From Megascapheus bottae (taxonomy: Eukaryota > Chordata > Mammalia > Rodentia > Geomyidae), in assembly GCA_024803745.1 (NCBI GenBank), contig JANJXV010000153.1:248001-312000 (forward strand): 64,000 nt of DNA. The letters are read 5' to 3'. The notes under the pieces were generated by a model, which was not told the DNA's origin, ran no database searches, and saw nothing but the letters and a program-made list of their open reading frames with translations. A program made the position numbers and the translations under genes. Position 1 is the first letter of the stretch, and each line of letters begins with the position of its first letter. Below are positions 44,401-59,600 of the stretch, piece by piece.

Positions 44401-47400
44401 GAATTCCCACAGCTCCATTCTGACTTAACACACCTCCATTCTATGACTTCGCATACCTCTATTCTGACTTCATACACCTCCATTCTGTGACTTCACAGAC
44501 CTCCATTCTGTGACTTCAAAACCTCCGTTATGTGACTTCACACACCTCAACTCTGTCACTTTACACACCTCCATTCTGTGACTTCTCACACCTCCATTCT
44601 GTGATTTCACACACCTCCATTCTATGACTTCACACACCTCCATTCTTTGACTTCACACACCTCCATTCTATGACTTCACACACCTCCATTCTATGAATTC
44701 ACACTCCTCCATTCTGTGACTTCACACACCTCCATTCTGAGTTCAGACACCTCCATTCTGTGACTTCACATACCTCCAATATATGACTTCACACCCGACC
44801 ATTCTTTGACTTCACGCACCTCCATTTTGAATTCACACACCTCCATTTTGTGACTTCACACACCTTCTTTCTATGACTTCACACACCTCCATTCTCTGAC
44901 TTCACACACCTCCATTTTATGACTTCACTCACCTCCATTCTGTAAATTCACACGCTTCCAATGTTTGACGTCACAAACCTCCATTCCATGACTTCATACA
45001 CCTCCATTCTATGACTTCACACACATCCATTCTTTGACCTCACACACCTCCATTTTGACTTCACACACCTCCATTTTGTGACTTCACACACTTCCATTCT
45101 ATGACTTCACACACCTCCATTCTATGACTTCACACACCTACATTGTGACTTCAAACACCTACGTTCTATCAGTTCACACACCTGCATTGTGACTTCACAC
45201 ACTTCCATTCTGTGACTTCACACACCTCCATTTTGAATTCACACACCTCCAATCTATGACTTCACACACCTCCATTCTATGACTTCACACACCTCCTTTC
45301 TGTAATTTCACACACTTCCAATGTTTGACTTCACAAACCTCCATTCTTTGACTTCACACACCTCCATTCTATGACCTCTCACACCTCCATTGTGACTTCA
45401 CACATCTCCGTTCTGTGACTTCACACACCTCCCTTCTGTGACTTGACACACCTCCATTCTTTGACTTCACACACCTCCATTCTTTGACTTCACACACCTC
45501 CATTTTGACATCACACACCTCCATTCTGTGACTTCACACTCCTCCATTTGTGACTTCACACACCACAATTTTGACTTCACACACCTCCATTCTGTGACTT
45601 CACACACTTCCACTCTGTGACTTTACACACCTCCATTCTGTGTCTTCACACACCTCCATTCTATGACTTCACACACCTCCATTCTTTGACTTCACACACC
45701 TCCATTCTATGACTTCACACACCTCCAATGTGACTTCACACATCGCCGTTCTACGACTTCACGCTCCTCCCTTCTGTGACTTGACACACCTCCATTTTAT
45801 GACTTCACACACCTCCATTCTATGACTTCACACACGTCCATTCTGTAATTTCACACGCTTCCAATGTTTGACGTCACAAACCTCCATTCCATGACTTCAT
45901 ACACCTCCATTCTATGACTTCACACACATCCATTCTTTGATCTCACACACCTCCATTTTGACTTCACACACCTCCATTCTGTGACTACACACACCTGCAT
46001 TTGTGACTTCACACACAATTGTGACTTCACAGACGTCCATTCTTTGACTTCACAAACCTCCATTTTGACTTCACACACCTCTATTTTGTGACTTCACACA
46101 CCTCCATTCTATGACTTCACACACCTCCATTCTATGACTTCACACACCTACATTGTGACTTCAAACACCTACGTTCTATCAGTTCACACACCTGCATTGT
46201 GACTTCACACACTTCCATTCTATGACTTCACACACCTCCATTCTGAATTCTCACACCTCCATTCTGACTTCACACACCTCAATTCTGTGACTTCACACAC
46301 CTCCATTCTATGATTTCCCACACCTCCATTCTTTGACTTCACACACCTCCATTCTGTGACTTCACACACCTGGATTTGTGACTTCACACACCACCGTTGT
46401 GACTTCACACCCGTCCATTCTTTGACTTCACACACCTCCATTTTGACTTCACACACCTCCATTTTGTGACTTCACACACCTTCTTTCTATGACTTCACAC
46501 ACCTCCATTCTATGACTTCACACACCTACATTGTGACTTCAAACACCTACGTTATATCAGTTCACACACCTGCATTGTGACTTCACACACTTCCATTCTG
46601 TGACTTCACACACCTCCAGTCTGAATTCACGCACCTCCATTCTGACTGCACACACCTCAATTCTGTGACTTCACACACCTTCATTCTATGATTTCCCACA
46701 CCTCCATTCTTTGACTTCACACACCTCCATTCTATGACTTCACATACCTCCTTTCTGAGTTCACACACCTCCATTCATTGACTTCACACACCTCCAATCT
46801 GACTTCACACACCTCCATTCTGTGACTTCACACACCTCAACTCTGTCACTTTACACACCTCCATTCTGTGACTTCTCACACCTCCATTCTGTGATTTCAC
46901 ACACCTCCATTCTATGACTTCACACACCTCCATTCTTTGACTTCACACACCTCCATTCTATGACTTCACACACCTCCATTGTGACTTCACACATCGCCGT
47001 TCTGTGACTTCACACACCTCCCTTCTGTGACTTGACACACCTCCATTTTATGACTTCACACACCTCCATTCTATGACTTCACACACCTCCATTCTGTAAT
47101 TTCACACGCTTCCAATGTTGGACATCACAAACCTCCATTCTATGACTTCATACACCTCCATTCTATGACTTCACACACATCCATTCTTTGACCTCACACA
47201 CCTCCATTTTGACTTCACACACCTCCATTCTGTGACTTCACACACCTGCATTTGTGACTTCACACACCACAATTGTGACTTAACACACGTCCATTCTTTG
47301 ACTTCACACACCTCCATTTTGACTTCACACACCTCCATTCTGAGTTAACACACTTCCATTTGTGACTTCACACACCTCCATTCTGACTTCACACACCTCC

Positions 47401-49820
47401 ATTCTATGACTTCACACACTTCCATTCTATGACTTCACACACCTCCATTCTGTAACTTCACACACTTCCAATGTTTGACTACACCAACCTCCATTCCATG
47501 ACTTCATACACATCCATTCTATGACTTCACACAAATCCTTTCTTTGACTTCACAAAATTCCATTTTGATTTCACACACCTCCAATGTGACTTCACACACC
47601 TCCATTTGTGACTTCACACATCAAAATTTTGACTTCACACACCTCCATTCTGTGTCTTCACACACCTCCATTCTGAGTTAACACACTTCCATTTGTGACT
47701 TCACACACCTCCATTCTGACTTCACACACCTCCATTCTATGACTTCACACACTTCCATTCTATGACTTCACACACCTCCATTCTGTGACTTCACACACCT
47801 CCACTCTGAGTTCACACACCTCCATTCTGTGTCTTCACACACCTCCATTCTTTGACTTCACACACCTCGTTATATGACTTCACACACCTCCATTCTGTGA
47901 CCTCACACACCTCAAGTCTGCGTTTACACCCCTCCATAGTGTGACTTCACACACCTCCATTCTGTGACTTCACACACCCCCATTTTATGTCTTCACACAC
48001 CTCCATTCTATGACTTCACACACCTCCATTCTATGACTTTACACACCTGCATTCTGTGACTTCACACACCTCCATTCTATGACATCACACACCTCCATTC
48101 TGTGACTTCACACACCTCCATTCTATGACTTCACAAATCTCCATTCTATGACTTCAGAAACCTACATTGTGACTTCACACACCTCTATTCTATGAGTTCA
48201 GACACCTGCATTGTGACTTCACACACCTCCATTCTCTGACTTCACACACCTACATTCTGACTTCACACACCTCCATTCTGACTTCACACACCTCAATTCT
48301 GTGACTTCACACACCTCCATTGTATGATTTCACACACCTCCATTCTATGACTTCACAGACCTCCATTCTATGACTTCACACACCTCCTTTCTGAGTTCAC
48401 ACACATCCATTCTGTGACTTCACACACCTCCATTGTGACTTCATACACCTCCATTCTATGAGTTCACACACCTCCATTCTGACTTCACACACTTCCATTC
48501 TATGACTTCACACAGCTCCATTCTGACTTCTGACACCTCCATTCTATGACTTCTCACACCTCTATTCTGACTTCACACAACTGCATTCTGTGACTTCACA
48601 CACCTCCATTCTATGACTTCACACACCTCCATTCTGTGACTTCACACACCTCCACTCTGTGACTTTACACACCTCCATTCTGTGACTTCACACACCTCCA
48701 TTCTGTGATTTCACACACAATCCATTCTATGACTTCACAAACCTCCATTCTTTGATTTCACACACCTCCATTCTATGACTTCACACACCTGCATTGTGAC
48801 TTCATACAACTCCATTCTGTGAATTCACACACCTCCTTTCTGTGACTTCACACACCTCCATACTATGACTTCCACACACCTTCAATCTATGACTTCACAA
48901 CCTCCATTCTATGACTTCACACACTTCCAGTCTATGACTTCACAAACCTCCATTCTATGACTTCACAAACCTGCAATCTGACTTCACACACCTCCATTAT
49001 CTGACTTCACACACCTCCATTCTATGCCTTCACACACCTCCATTCTGTAACTTCACACGCTTCCAATGTTTGACTTCACAAACCTCCATTCCATGACTTC
49101 ATACACCTCCATTCTATGACTTCACACACATCCATTCTTTGACCTCACACACCTCCATGTTGACTTCACACACCTCTATTCTGTGACTTCACACACCTGC
49201 ATTTGTGACTTCACACACCACAATTTTGACTTCACACACGTCCATTCTTTGACTTCACACACCTCCATTTTGACTTCACACACTTCCATTCTGTGACTTC
49301 ACACACCTCCATTCTGTGACTTCACACACCTACATTGTTTGACTTCACACACCTCCATTTTGACTTCACACACCTCCATTCTATGACTTCACACACCTTC
49401 ATTCTTACTTCAGAAACATCCATTCTATGACTTCACAAACCTCCCTTCTGTGAATTCACACACATCCATTCTGGGTTCACACACCTCCATTCTGTGACTT
49501 CACACATCTTCATTCTATGACTTCACACACCTCCATCTGTGACTTCACACACCTCCATTCTATGCCTTCACACTCCTCCATTCTATGAGTTCACACACCT
49601 CCATTCTGTGACTTCACACACATCCATTCTATGACTTCACACACCTCCATTCTGACTTCACACACTTCCATTTTGACTTCAAAGACCTCATTTCTGTGAC
49701 TTCACACACCTACATTCTATGATATCACACACCTCCATTCTATGACTTCACACACCTCCATTCTCTGACTTCACACACCTCCTTTCTCAGGTGACACACT
49801 TCCATTCTGTGACTTCACAC
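38420..49820 (+). repeat. Higher-order block B, copy 2
   Basis: This repeats 1840-13348, with the single large indel at about 45060 described for 8478-8587. It carries its own single-base changes, such as CTGCACTCTG near 39652, CACATCTCAAC near 42607, CTCTGATTTC near 43074 and CCATGACTTCACATAC near 43908. The match to copy 1 ends at about 49820, inside a 44-bp local duplication. Confidence 0.85.
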
Positions 49821-49868
49821 ACCTCCTTTCTCAGGTGACACACTTCCATTCTGTGACTTCACACACCT
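49781..49868 (+). repeat. 44-bp local duplication at the end of block B copy 2
   Basis: CCTTTCTCAGGTGACACAC and the following CATTCTGTGACTTCACACAC monomer occur twice in a row, at 49781 and 49825, a 44-bp period (21 + 23). Elsewhere this rare CTCAGG variant occurs once per higher-order copy (near 13310, 22112, 27440 and 59659). The local doubling coincides with the point where the 36472-shift match breaks. Confidence 0.8.
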
Positions 49869-50014
49869 CCATTCTGACTTCACACACTTCCATTTTGACT
49901 TCAAAGACCTCATTTCTGTGACTTCACACACCTACATTCTATGCCTTCACACACCTCCATTCTATGACTTCACACACCTCCATTTGTGACTTCACACACC
50001 TCCATTCTTTGACT
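49869..50014 (+). repeat. Short scrambled join between block B copy 2 and block D copy 2
   Basis: About 145 bp of monomers that partly re-use the preceding section (ACTTCAAAGACCTC recurs near 49898 after 49676) before entering sequence that matches 24100 onward. Only satellite is present. Confidence 0.6.
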
Positions 50015-52360
50015 TCACACACCTCCATTCTATGACTTCACACACTTCCATTCTATGACTTCACACACGTCCATTCTGTGACTTCACACACCTCCACTCT
50101 GAATTCACACACTTCCATTCTGTGTCTTCACACACCTCCATTCTGTGACTTCACACACCTCGTTATATGACTTCACACACCTATATTCTGTGACCTCACA
50201 CACCTCAAATCTGAGTCCACACCCCTCCATAGTGTGACTTCACACACCTCCATTCTGTGACTTCACACACCCCCATTCTATGTCTTCACACACCTCCATT
50301 CTATGACTTCACACACCTCCATTCTATGACTTCAGAAACCTATATTGTGACTTCACACAACTCCATTCTATGACATCACACACCTCCATTCTGTGACTTC
50401 ACACACCTCCATTCTATGACTTCACACACCTCCAATCTGACTTCACACACCTCCATTCTGACTTCACAAACCTCAATTCTGTGAATTCACACATCTCCAT
50501 TCTATGATTTCACACACCTCCATTCTGTGACTTCACAGACCTCCATTCTATGACTTCACACACCTCCTTTCTGAGTTCACACACATCCATTCTGTGACTT
50601 CACACACCTCCATTGTGACTTCATACACCTCCATTCTATGAGTTCACACACCTCCATTCTGACTTCACACACTTCCATACTATGACTTCACACAGCTCCA
50701 TTCTGACTTCACACACCTCCATTCTATGACTTCGCACACCTCTATTCTGACTTCACACAACTGCATTCTGTGACTTCACACACCTCCATTCTATGACTTC
50801 ACACACCTCCATTCTGTGACTTCACACACCCCCACTCTGTGACTTTACACACCTCCATTCTGTGACTTCACACACCTCCATTCTGTGATTGCACACACAA
50901 TCCATTCTATGACTTCACAAACCTCCATTCTTTGATTTCACACACCTCCATTCTATGACTTCACACACCTGCATTGTGACTTCATACAACTCCATTCTGT
51001 GAATTCAAACCCCTCCTTTCTGTGACTTCACACACCTCCATACTATGACTTCCACACACCTTCAATCTATGTCTTCACAACCTCCATTCTATGATTTCAC
51101 ACACTTCCAATCTATGACTTCACAAACCTCCATTCTATGACTTCACAAACCTGCAATCTGACTTCACACACCTCCATTATCTGACTTCACACACCTCCAT
51201 TCTATGACTTCACACACCTCCATTCTGTAACTTCACACGCTTCCAATGTTTGACTTCACAAACCTCCATTCCATGACTTCATACACCTCCATTCTATGAC
51301 TTCACACACATCCATTCTTTGACCTCACACACCTCCATTTTGACTTCACACACCTCCATTCTGTGACTTCACACACCTGCATTTGTGACTTCACACACCA
51401 CAATTTTGACTTCACACACGTCCATTCTTTGACTTCACACACCTCCATTTTGACTTCACACACTTCCATTCTGTGACTTCACACACCTCCATTCTGTGAC
51501 TTCACACACCTACATTGTTTGACTTCACACACCTCCATTTTGACTTCACACACCTCCATTCTATGACTTCACACACCTTCATTCTTACTTCAGAAACATC
51601 CATTCTATGACTTCACATACCTCCCTTCTGTGAATTCACACACCTACATTCTGGGTTCACACACCACCTTTCTGTGACTTCGCACACCTCCATTCTATGA
51701 CTTCACACCCCTCCATTTGTGACTTCACACACCTCCATTCTATGACTTCACACTCCTCCATTCTATGAGTTCACACACCTCCATTCTGTGACTTCACACA
51801 CCTCCATTCTATGACTTCACACACCTCCATTCTGACTTCACACACTTCCATTTTGACTTCAAAGACCTCATTTCTGTGACTTCACACACCTCCATTCCAT
51901 GATTTCACACACCTCCATTCTATGACTTCACACACCTCCATTCTATGACTTCACACACCTCCTTTCTGAGTTGACACACTTCCATTCTGTGACTTCACAC
52001 ACCTCCAATCTGACCTCACACACCTCCATTCTATGACTTCACACACCTCCATTCTATGACTTCACACACCTCCATTCTTTGCCTTCACACACGTCCATTC
52101 TATGAATTCACACACCTCCGTTCCTTGACTTCACACACCTCCATTCTGTGACTTCCCACACCTCCGTTCTGAGAATTCACACACCTCCACTCTGTGACTT
52201 TACACACCTCGACTCTGTGACTACACACACCTCCATTTTGTGATTTCACACACCTCCATTGTATGACTTCACACACCTCCATTCTATGACTTCACATACC
52301 TCCTTTCTGAGTTCACACACCTCCATTCATTGACTTCACACACCTCCAATCTGACTTCAC
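50015..52360 (+). repeat. Block D, copy 2
   Basis: This matches about 24100-26440 at shift 25916 and 61260-63605 at shift 11245. It agrees with the third copy rather than the first at ACACAACTCC near 50357 and at CCCCCACTCTGTGAC near 50830, where the first copy has CTCTATGAC. Copies 2 and 3 are therefore the closer pair. Confidence 0.8.
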
Positions 52361-53640
52361 ACACCTCCATTCTATGACTCCACACACCTCCATTCTGTGA
52401 TTTCAAAAACCACAATTCTATGACTTCACACACCTCCATTGTGACTTCACATACCTCCATTCTAAGAGTTCACACACCTCCAATCTGACTTCACACACCT
52501 CCATTCTATGAATTCACACAGATCCATTCTGACTTAACACATCTCCATTCTACGACTTCGCATACCTCTATTCTGACTTCATACACCTCCATTCTGTGAC
52601 TTCACACACCTCCATTCTATGACTTCAAACACCTCCATTCTGTGACTTCACACACCTCAACTCTGTCACTTTACACACCTCCATTCTGTGACTTCTCACA
52701 CCTCCATTCTGTGATTTCACACACCTCCATTCTATGACTTCACACACTTCCATTCTTTGACTTCACTAACCTTCATTCCGTGACTTCACACACCTCCATT
52801 GTGACTTCACACATCTCCGTTCTGTGACTTCACACACCTCCCTTCTGTGACTTGACACACCTCCATTCTATGACTTCACACACCTACATTCTATGACTTC
52901 ACACACCTCCATTCTGTAATTTCACACACTTCCAATGTTTGACTTCACAAACCTCCATTCTCTGACTTCACACACCTCCATTCTATGACCTCTCACACCT
53001 CCATTGTGACTTCACACATCTCCGTTCTGTGACTTCACACACCTCCCTTCTGTGACTTGACACACCTCCATTCTTTGACTTCACACACCTCCATTTTGAC
53101 ATCACACACCTCCATTCTGTGACTTCACACACCTCCATTTGTGACTTCACACACCACAATTTTGACTTCACACACCTCCATTCTTTGACTTCACACACCT
53201 CCATTCTTTGACTTCACACACCTCCATTTTGACTTCACACACCTCCATTCTTTGACTTCACACACCTCCATTTTTACTTCACACACCACAATTTTGACTT
53301 CACATACTTCCATTCTTTGACTTCACACACTTCCATTCCATGACATCACACACCTCCATTCTATGAGCTCACATACCTCCATTCTATGAGTTCACACACC
53401 TCAATTTTGACTTCACACACCTCCATTCAATGACTTCACACCTTCATTCTTACTTCAGAAACATCCATTCTATGACTTCACACACCTCCATTCTGTGACT
53501 TCAAAAACCACCATTCTATGACTTCACACCCCTCCATTTTGACTTCACACACATCCATTCCATGAGTTCACACACCTCCATTCTGACTTCACACACCTCC
53601 ATTCTATGACTTCGCACACCTCTATTCTGACTTCACACAC
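52360..53640 (+). repeat. Block A-like start and mosaic leading into block C copy 3
   Basis: The segment 52360-52755 is repeated at the window's right edge (63605-64000). From about 52600 the order of variants (ACTTCAAACACC, CTCAACTCTGTCAC, ACTTCTCACACC) is that of the beginning of blocks A and B, so another higher-order unit starts here. From about 52980 to 53640 the order becomes irregular, with runs of 21-bp TTTTGAC units, TTTTTACTTC near 53272 and ATGAGCTCAC near 53362. It then joins block C near 53640. No unique sequence. Confidence 0.6.
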
Positions 53641-56600
53641 CTCCATTCTTTGACTTCACACACCTCCATTCTATGACTTCACATACCTCCTTTCTGAGTT
53701 GACACACCTCTATTCTGTGACTTCACATACCTCCAATCTGACTTCACACACCTCCATTCTTTGACTTCACACACCTCTATTCTGTGACTTCAAAAACCAC
53801 CATTCTATGACTTCAAACATCTCTATTGTGACTTCACACACCTCCATTCTATGAGTTCACATAGCTCCATTCTGACTTCACACACCTCCATTCTATGACT
53901 TCGCACACCTCTATTCTGACTTCACACCCCTCCATTCTGTGATTTCACATACCTCCACTCTTTGACTTCACACACCTCCATTCTATGATTTCACACACCT
54001 CCATTCTATGATTTCACACAGCTCCATTCTATGACTTCACACAACGCCTTTCTGAGTTCACACACCTTCATTCATTGACTTCACACACCTCCAATCTGAC
54101 TTCACATACCTCCATTCTATGACTTCACACACCACCATTGTGACTTCACACACCTCCATTCTATGAATTCCCACAGCTCCATTCTGACTTAACACACCTC
54201 CATTCTATGACTTCGCATACCTCTATTCTGACTTCATACACCTCCATTCTGTGACTTCACAGACCTCCATTCTGTGACTTCAAAACCTCCGTTATGTGAC
54301 TTCACACACCTCAACTCTGTCACTTTACACACCTCCATTCTGTGACTTCTCACACCTCCATTCTGTGATTTCACACACCTCCATTCTATGACTTCACACA
54401 CCTCCATTCTTTGACTTCACACACCTCCATTCTATGACTTCACACACCTCCATTCTATGAATTCACACTCCTCCATTCTGTGACTTCACACACCTCCATT
54501 CTGAGTTCAGACACCTCCATTCTGTGACTTCACATACCTCCAATATATGACTTCACACCCGTCCATTCTTTGACTTCACGCACCTCCATTTTGAATTCAC
54601 ACACCTCCATTTTGTGACTTCACACACCTTCTTTCTATGACTTCACACACCTCCATTCTCTGACTTCACACACCTCCATTTTATGACTTCACTCACCTCC
54701 ATTCTGTAAATTCACACGCTTCCAATGTTTGACGTCACAAACCTCCATTCCATGACTTCATACACCTCCATTCTATGACTTCACACACATCCATTCTTTG
54801 ACCTCACACACCTCCATTTTGACTTCACACACCTCCATTCTGTGACTTCACACACCTGCATTTCTGACTTCACACACCACAATTGTGACTTCACACACGT
54901 CCATTCTTTGACTTCACGCACCTCCATTTTGACTTCACACACCTCCATTTTGTGACTTCACACACTTCCATTCTATGACTTCACACACCTCCATTCTATG
55001 ACTTCACACACCTACATTGTGACTTCAAACACCTACGTTCTATCAGTTCACACACCTGCATTGTGACTTCACACACTTCCATTCTGTGACTTCACACACC
55101 TCCATTTTGAATTCACACACCTCCAATCTATGACTTCACACACCTCCATTCTATGACTTCACACACCTCCATTCTGTAATTTCACACACTTCCAATGTTT
55201 GACTTCACAAACCTCCATTCTTTGACTTCACACACCTCCATTCTATGACCTCTCACACCTCCATTGTGACTTCACACATCTCCGTTCTGTGACTTCACAC
55301 ACCTCCCTTCTGTGACTTGACACACCTCCATTCTTTGACTTCACACACCTCCATTCTTTGACTTCACACACCTCCATTTTGACATCACACACCTCCATTC
55401 TGTGACTTCACACTCCTCCATTTGTGACTTCACACACCACAATTTTGACTTCACACACCTCCATTCTGTGACTTCACACACTTCCACTCTGTGACTTTAC
55501 ACACCTCCATTCTGTGTCTTCACACACCTCCATTCTATGACTTCACACACCTCCATTCTTTGACTTCACACACCTCCATTCTATGACTTCACACACCTCC
55601 AATGTGACTTCACACATCGCCGTTCTACGACTTCACGCTCCTCCCTTCTGTGACTTGACACACCTCCATTTTATGACTTCACACACCTCCATTCTATGAC
55701 TTCACACACGTCCATTCTGTAATTTCACACGCTTCCAATGTTTGACGTCACAAACCTCCATTCCATGACTTCATACACCTCCATTCTATGACTTCACACA
55801 CATCCATTCTTTGATCTCACACACCTACATTTTGACTTCACACACCTCCATTCTGTGACTACACACACCTGCATTTGTGACTTCACACACAATTGTGACT
55901 TCACACACGTCCATTCTTTGACTTCACAAACCTCCATTTTGACTTCACACACCTCTATTTTGTGACTTCACACACCTCCATTCTATGACTTCACACACCT
56001 CCATTCTATGACTTCACACACCTACATTGTGACTTCAAACACCTACGTTCTATCAGTTCACACACCTGCATTGTGACTTCACACACTTCCATTCTATGAC
56101 TTCACACACCTCCATTCTGAATTCTCACACCTCCATTCTGACTTCACACACCTCAATTCTGTGACTTCACACACCTCCATTCTATGATTTCCCACACCTC
56201 CATTCTTTGACTTCACACACCTCCATTCTGTGACTTCACACACCTGGATTTGTGACTTCACACACCACCGTTGTGACTTCACACCCGTCCATTCTTTGAC
56301 TTCACACACCTCCATTTTGACTTCACACACCTCCATTTTGTGACTTCACACACCTTCTTTCTATGACTTCACACACCTCCATTCTATGACTTCACACACC
56401 TACATTGTGACTTCAAACACCTACGTTATATCAGTTCACACACCTGCATTGTGACTTCACACACTTCCATTCTGTGACTTCACACACCTCCAGTCTGAAT
56501 TCACGCACCTCCATTCTGACTGCACACACCTCAATTCTGTGACTTCACACACCTTCATTCTATGATTTCCCACACCTCCATTCTTTGACTTCACACACCT

Positions 56601-59600
56601 CCATTCTATGACTTCACATACCTCCTTTCTGAGTTCACACACCTCCATTCATTGACTTCACACACCTCCAATCTGACTTCACACACCTCCATTCTGTGAC
56701 TTCACACACCTCAACTCTGTCACTTTACACACCTCCATTCTGTGACTTCTCACACCTCCATTCTGTGATTTCACACACCTCCATTCTATGACTTCACACA
56801 CCTCCATTCTTTGACTTCACACACCTCCATTCTATGACTTCACACACCTCCATTGTGACTTCACACATCGCCGTTCTGTGACTTCACACACCTCCCTTCT
56901 GTGACTTGACACACCTCCATTTTATGACTTCACACACCTCCATTCTATGACTTCACACACCTCCATTCTGTAATTTCACACGCTTCCAATGTTGGACATC
57001 ACAAACCTCCATTCTATGACTTCATACACCTCCATTCTATGACTTCACACACATCCATTCTTTGACCTCACACACCTCCATTTTGACTTCACACACCTCC
57101 ATTCTGTGACTTCACACACCTGCATTTGTGACTTCACACACCACAATTGTGACTTAACACACGTCCATTCTTTGACTTCACACACCTCCATTTTGACTTC
57201 ACACACCTCCATTCTGAGTTAACACACTTCCATTTGTGACTTCACACACCTCCATTCTGACTTCACACACCTCCATTCTATGACTTCACACACTTCCATT
57301 CTATGACTTCACACACCTCCATTCTGTAACTTCACACACTTCCAATGTTTGACTACACCAACCTCCATTCCATGACTTCATACACATCCATTCTATGACT
57401 TCACACAAATCCTTTCTTTGACTTCACAAAATTCCATTTTGATTTCACACACCTCCAATGTGACTTCACACACCTCCATTTGTGACTTCACACATCAAAA
57501 TTTTGACTTCACACACCTCCATTCTGTGTCTTCACACACCTCCATTCTGAGTTAACACACTTCCATTTGTGACTTCACACACCTCCATTCTGACTTCACA
57601 CACCTCCATTCTATGACTTCACACACTTCCATTCTATGACTTCACACACCTCCATTCTGTGACTTCACACACCTCCACTCTGAGTTCACACACCTCCATT
57701 CTGTGTCTTCACACACCTCCATTCTTTGACTTCACACACCTCGTTATATGACTTCACACACCTCCATTCTGTGACCTCACACACCTCAAGTCTGCGTTTA
57801 CACCCCTCCATAGTGTGACTTCACACACCTCCATTCTGTGACTTCACACACCCCCATTTTATGTCTTCACACACCTCCATTCTATGACTTCACACACCTC
57901 CATTCTATGACTTTACACACCTGCATTCTGTGACTTCACACACCTCCATTCTATGACATCAAACACCTCCATTCTGTGACTTCACACACCTCCATTCTAT
58001 GACTTCACAAATCTCCATTCTATGACTTCAGAAACCTACATTTTGACTTCACACACCTCTATTCTATGAGTTCAGACACCTGCATTGTGACTTCACACAC
58101 CTCCATTCTCTGACTTCACACACCTACATTCTGACTTCACACACCTCCATTCTGACTTCACACACCTCAATTCTGTGACTTCACACACCTCCATTGTATG
58201 ATTTCACACACCTCCATTCTATGACTTCACAGACCTCCATTCTATGACTTCACACACCTCCTTTCTGAGTTCACACACATCCATTCTGTGACTTCACACA
58301 CCTCCATTGTGACTTCATACACCTCCATTCTATGAGTTCACACACCTCCATTCTGACTTCACACACTTCCATTCTATGACTTCACACAGCTCCATTCTGA
58401 CTTCTGACACCTCCATTCTATGTCTTCTCACACCTCTATTCTGACTTCACACAACTGCATTCTGTGACTTCACACACCTCCATTCTATGACTTCACACAC
58501 CTCCATTCTGTGACTTCACACACCTCCACTCTGTGACTTTACACACCTCCATTCTGTGACTTCACACACCTCCATTCTGTGATTTCACACACAATCCATT
58601 CTATGACTTCACAAACCTCCATTCTTTGATTTCACACACCTCCATTCTATGACTTCACACACCTGCATTGTGACTTCATACAACTCCATTCTGTGAATTC
58701 ACACACCTCCTTTCTGTGACTTCACACACCTCCATACTATGACTTCCACACACCTTCAATCTATGACTTCACAACCTCCATTCTATGACTTCACACACTT
58801 CCAGTCTATGACTTCACAAACCTCCATTCTATGACTTCACAAACCTGCAATCTGACTTCACAAACCTCCATTATCTGACTTCACACACCTCCATTCTATG
58901 CCTTCACACACCTCCATTCTGTAACTTCACACGCTTCCAATGTTTGACTTCACAAACCTCCATTCCATGACTTCATACACCTCCATTCTATGACTTCACA
59001 CACATCCATTCTTTGACCTCACACACCTCCATGTTGACTTCACACACCTCTATTCTGTGACTTCACACACCTGCATTTGTGACTTCACACACCACAATTT
59101 TGACTTCACACACGTCCATTCTTTGACTTCACACACCTCCATTTTGACTTCACACACTTCCATTCTGTGACTTCACACACCTCCATTCTGTGACTTCACA
59201 CACCTACATTGTTTGACTTCACACACCTCCATTTTGACTTCACACACCTCCATTCTATGACTTCACACACCTTCATTCTTACTTCAGAAACATCCATTCT
59301 ATGACTTCACAAACCTCCCTTCTGTGAATTCACACACATCCATTCTGGGTTCACACACCTCCATTCTGTGACTTCACACATCTTCATTCTATGACTTCAC
59401 ACACCTCCATCTGTGACTTCACACACCTCCATTCTATGCCTTCACACTCCTCCATTCTATGAGTTCACACACCTCCATTCTGTGACTTCACACACATCCA
59501 TTCTATGACTTCACACACCTCCATTCTGACTTCACACACTTCCATTTTGACTTCAAAGACCTCATTTCTGTGACTTCACACACCTACATTCTATGATATC

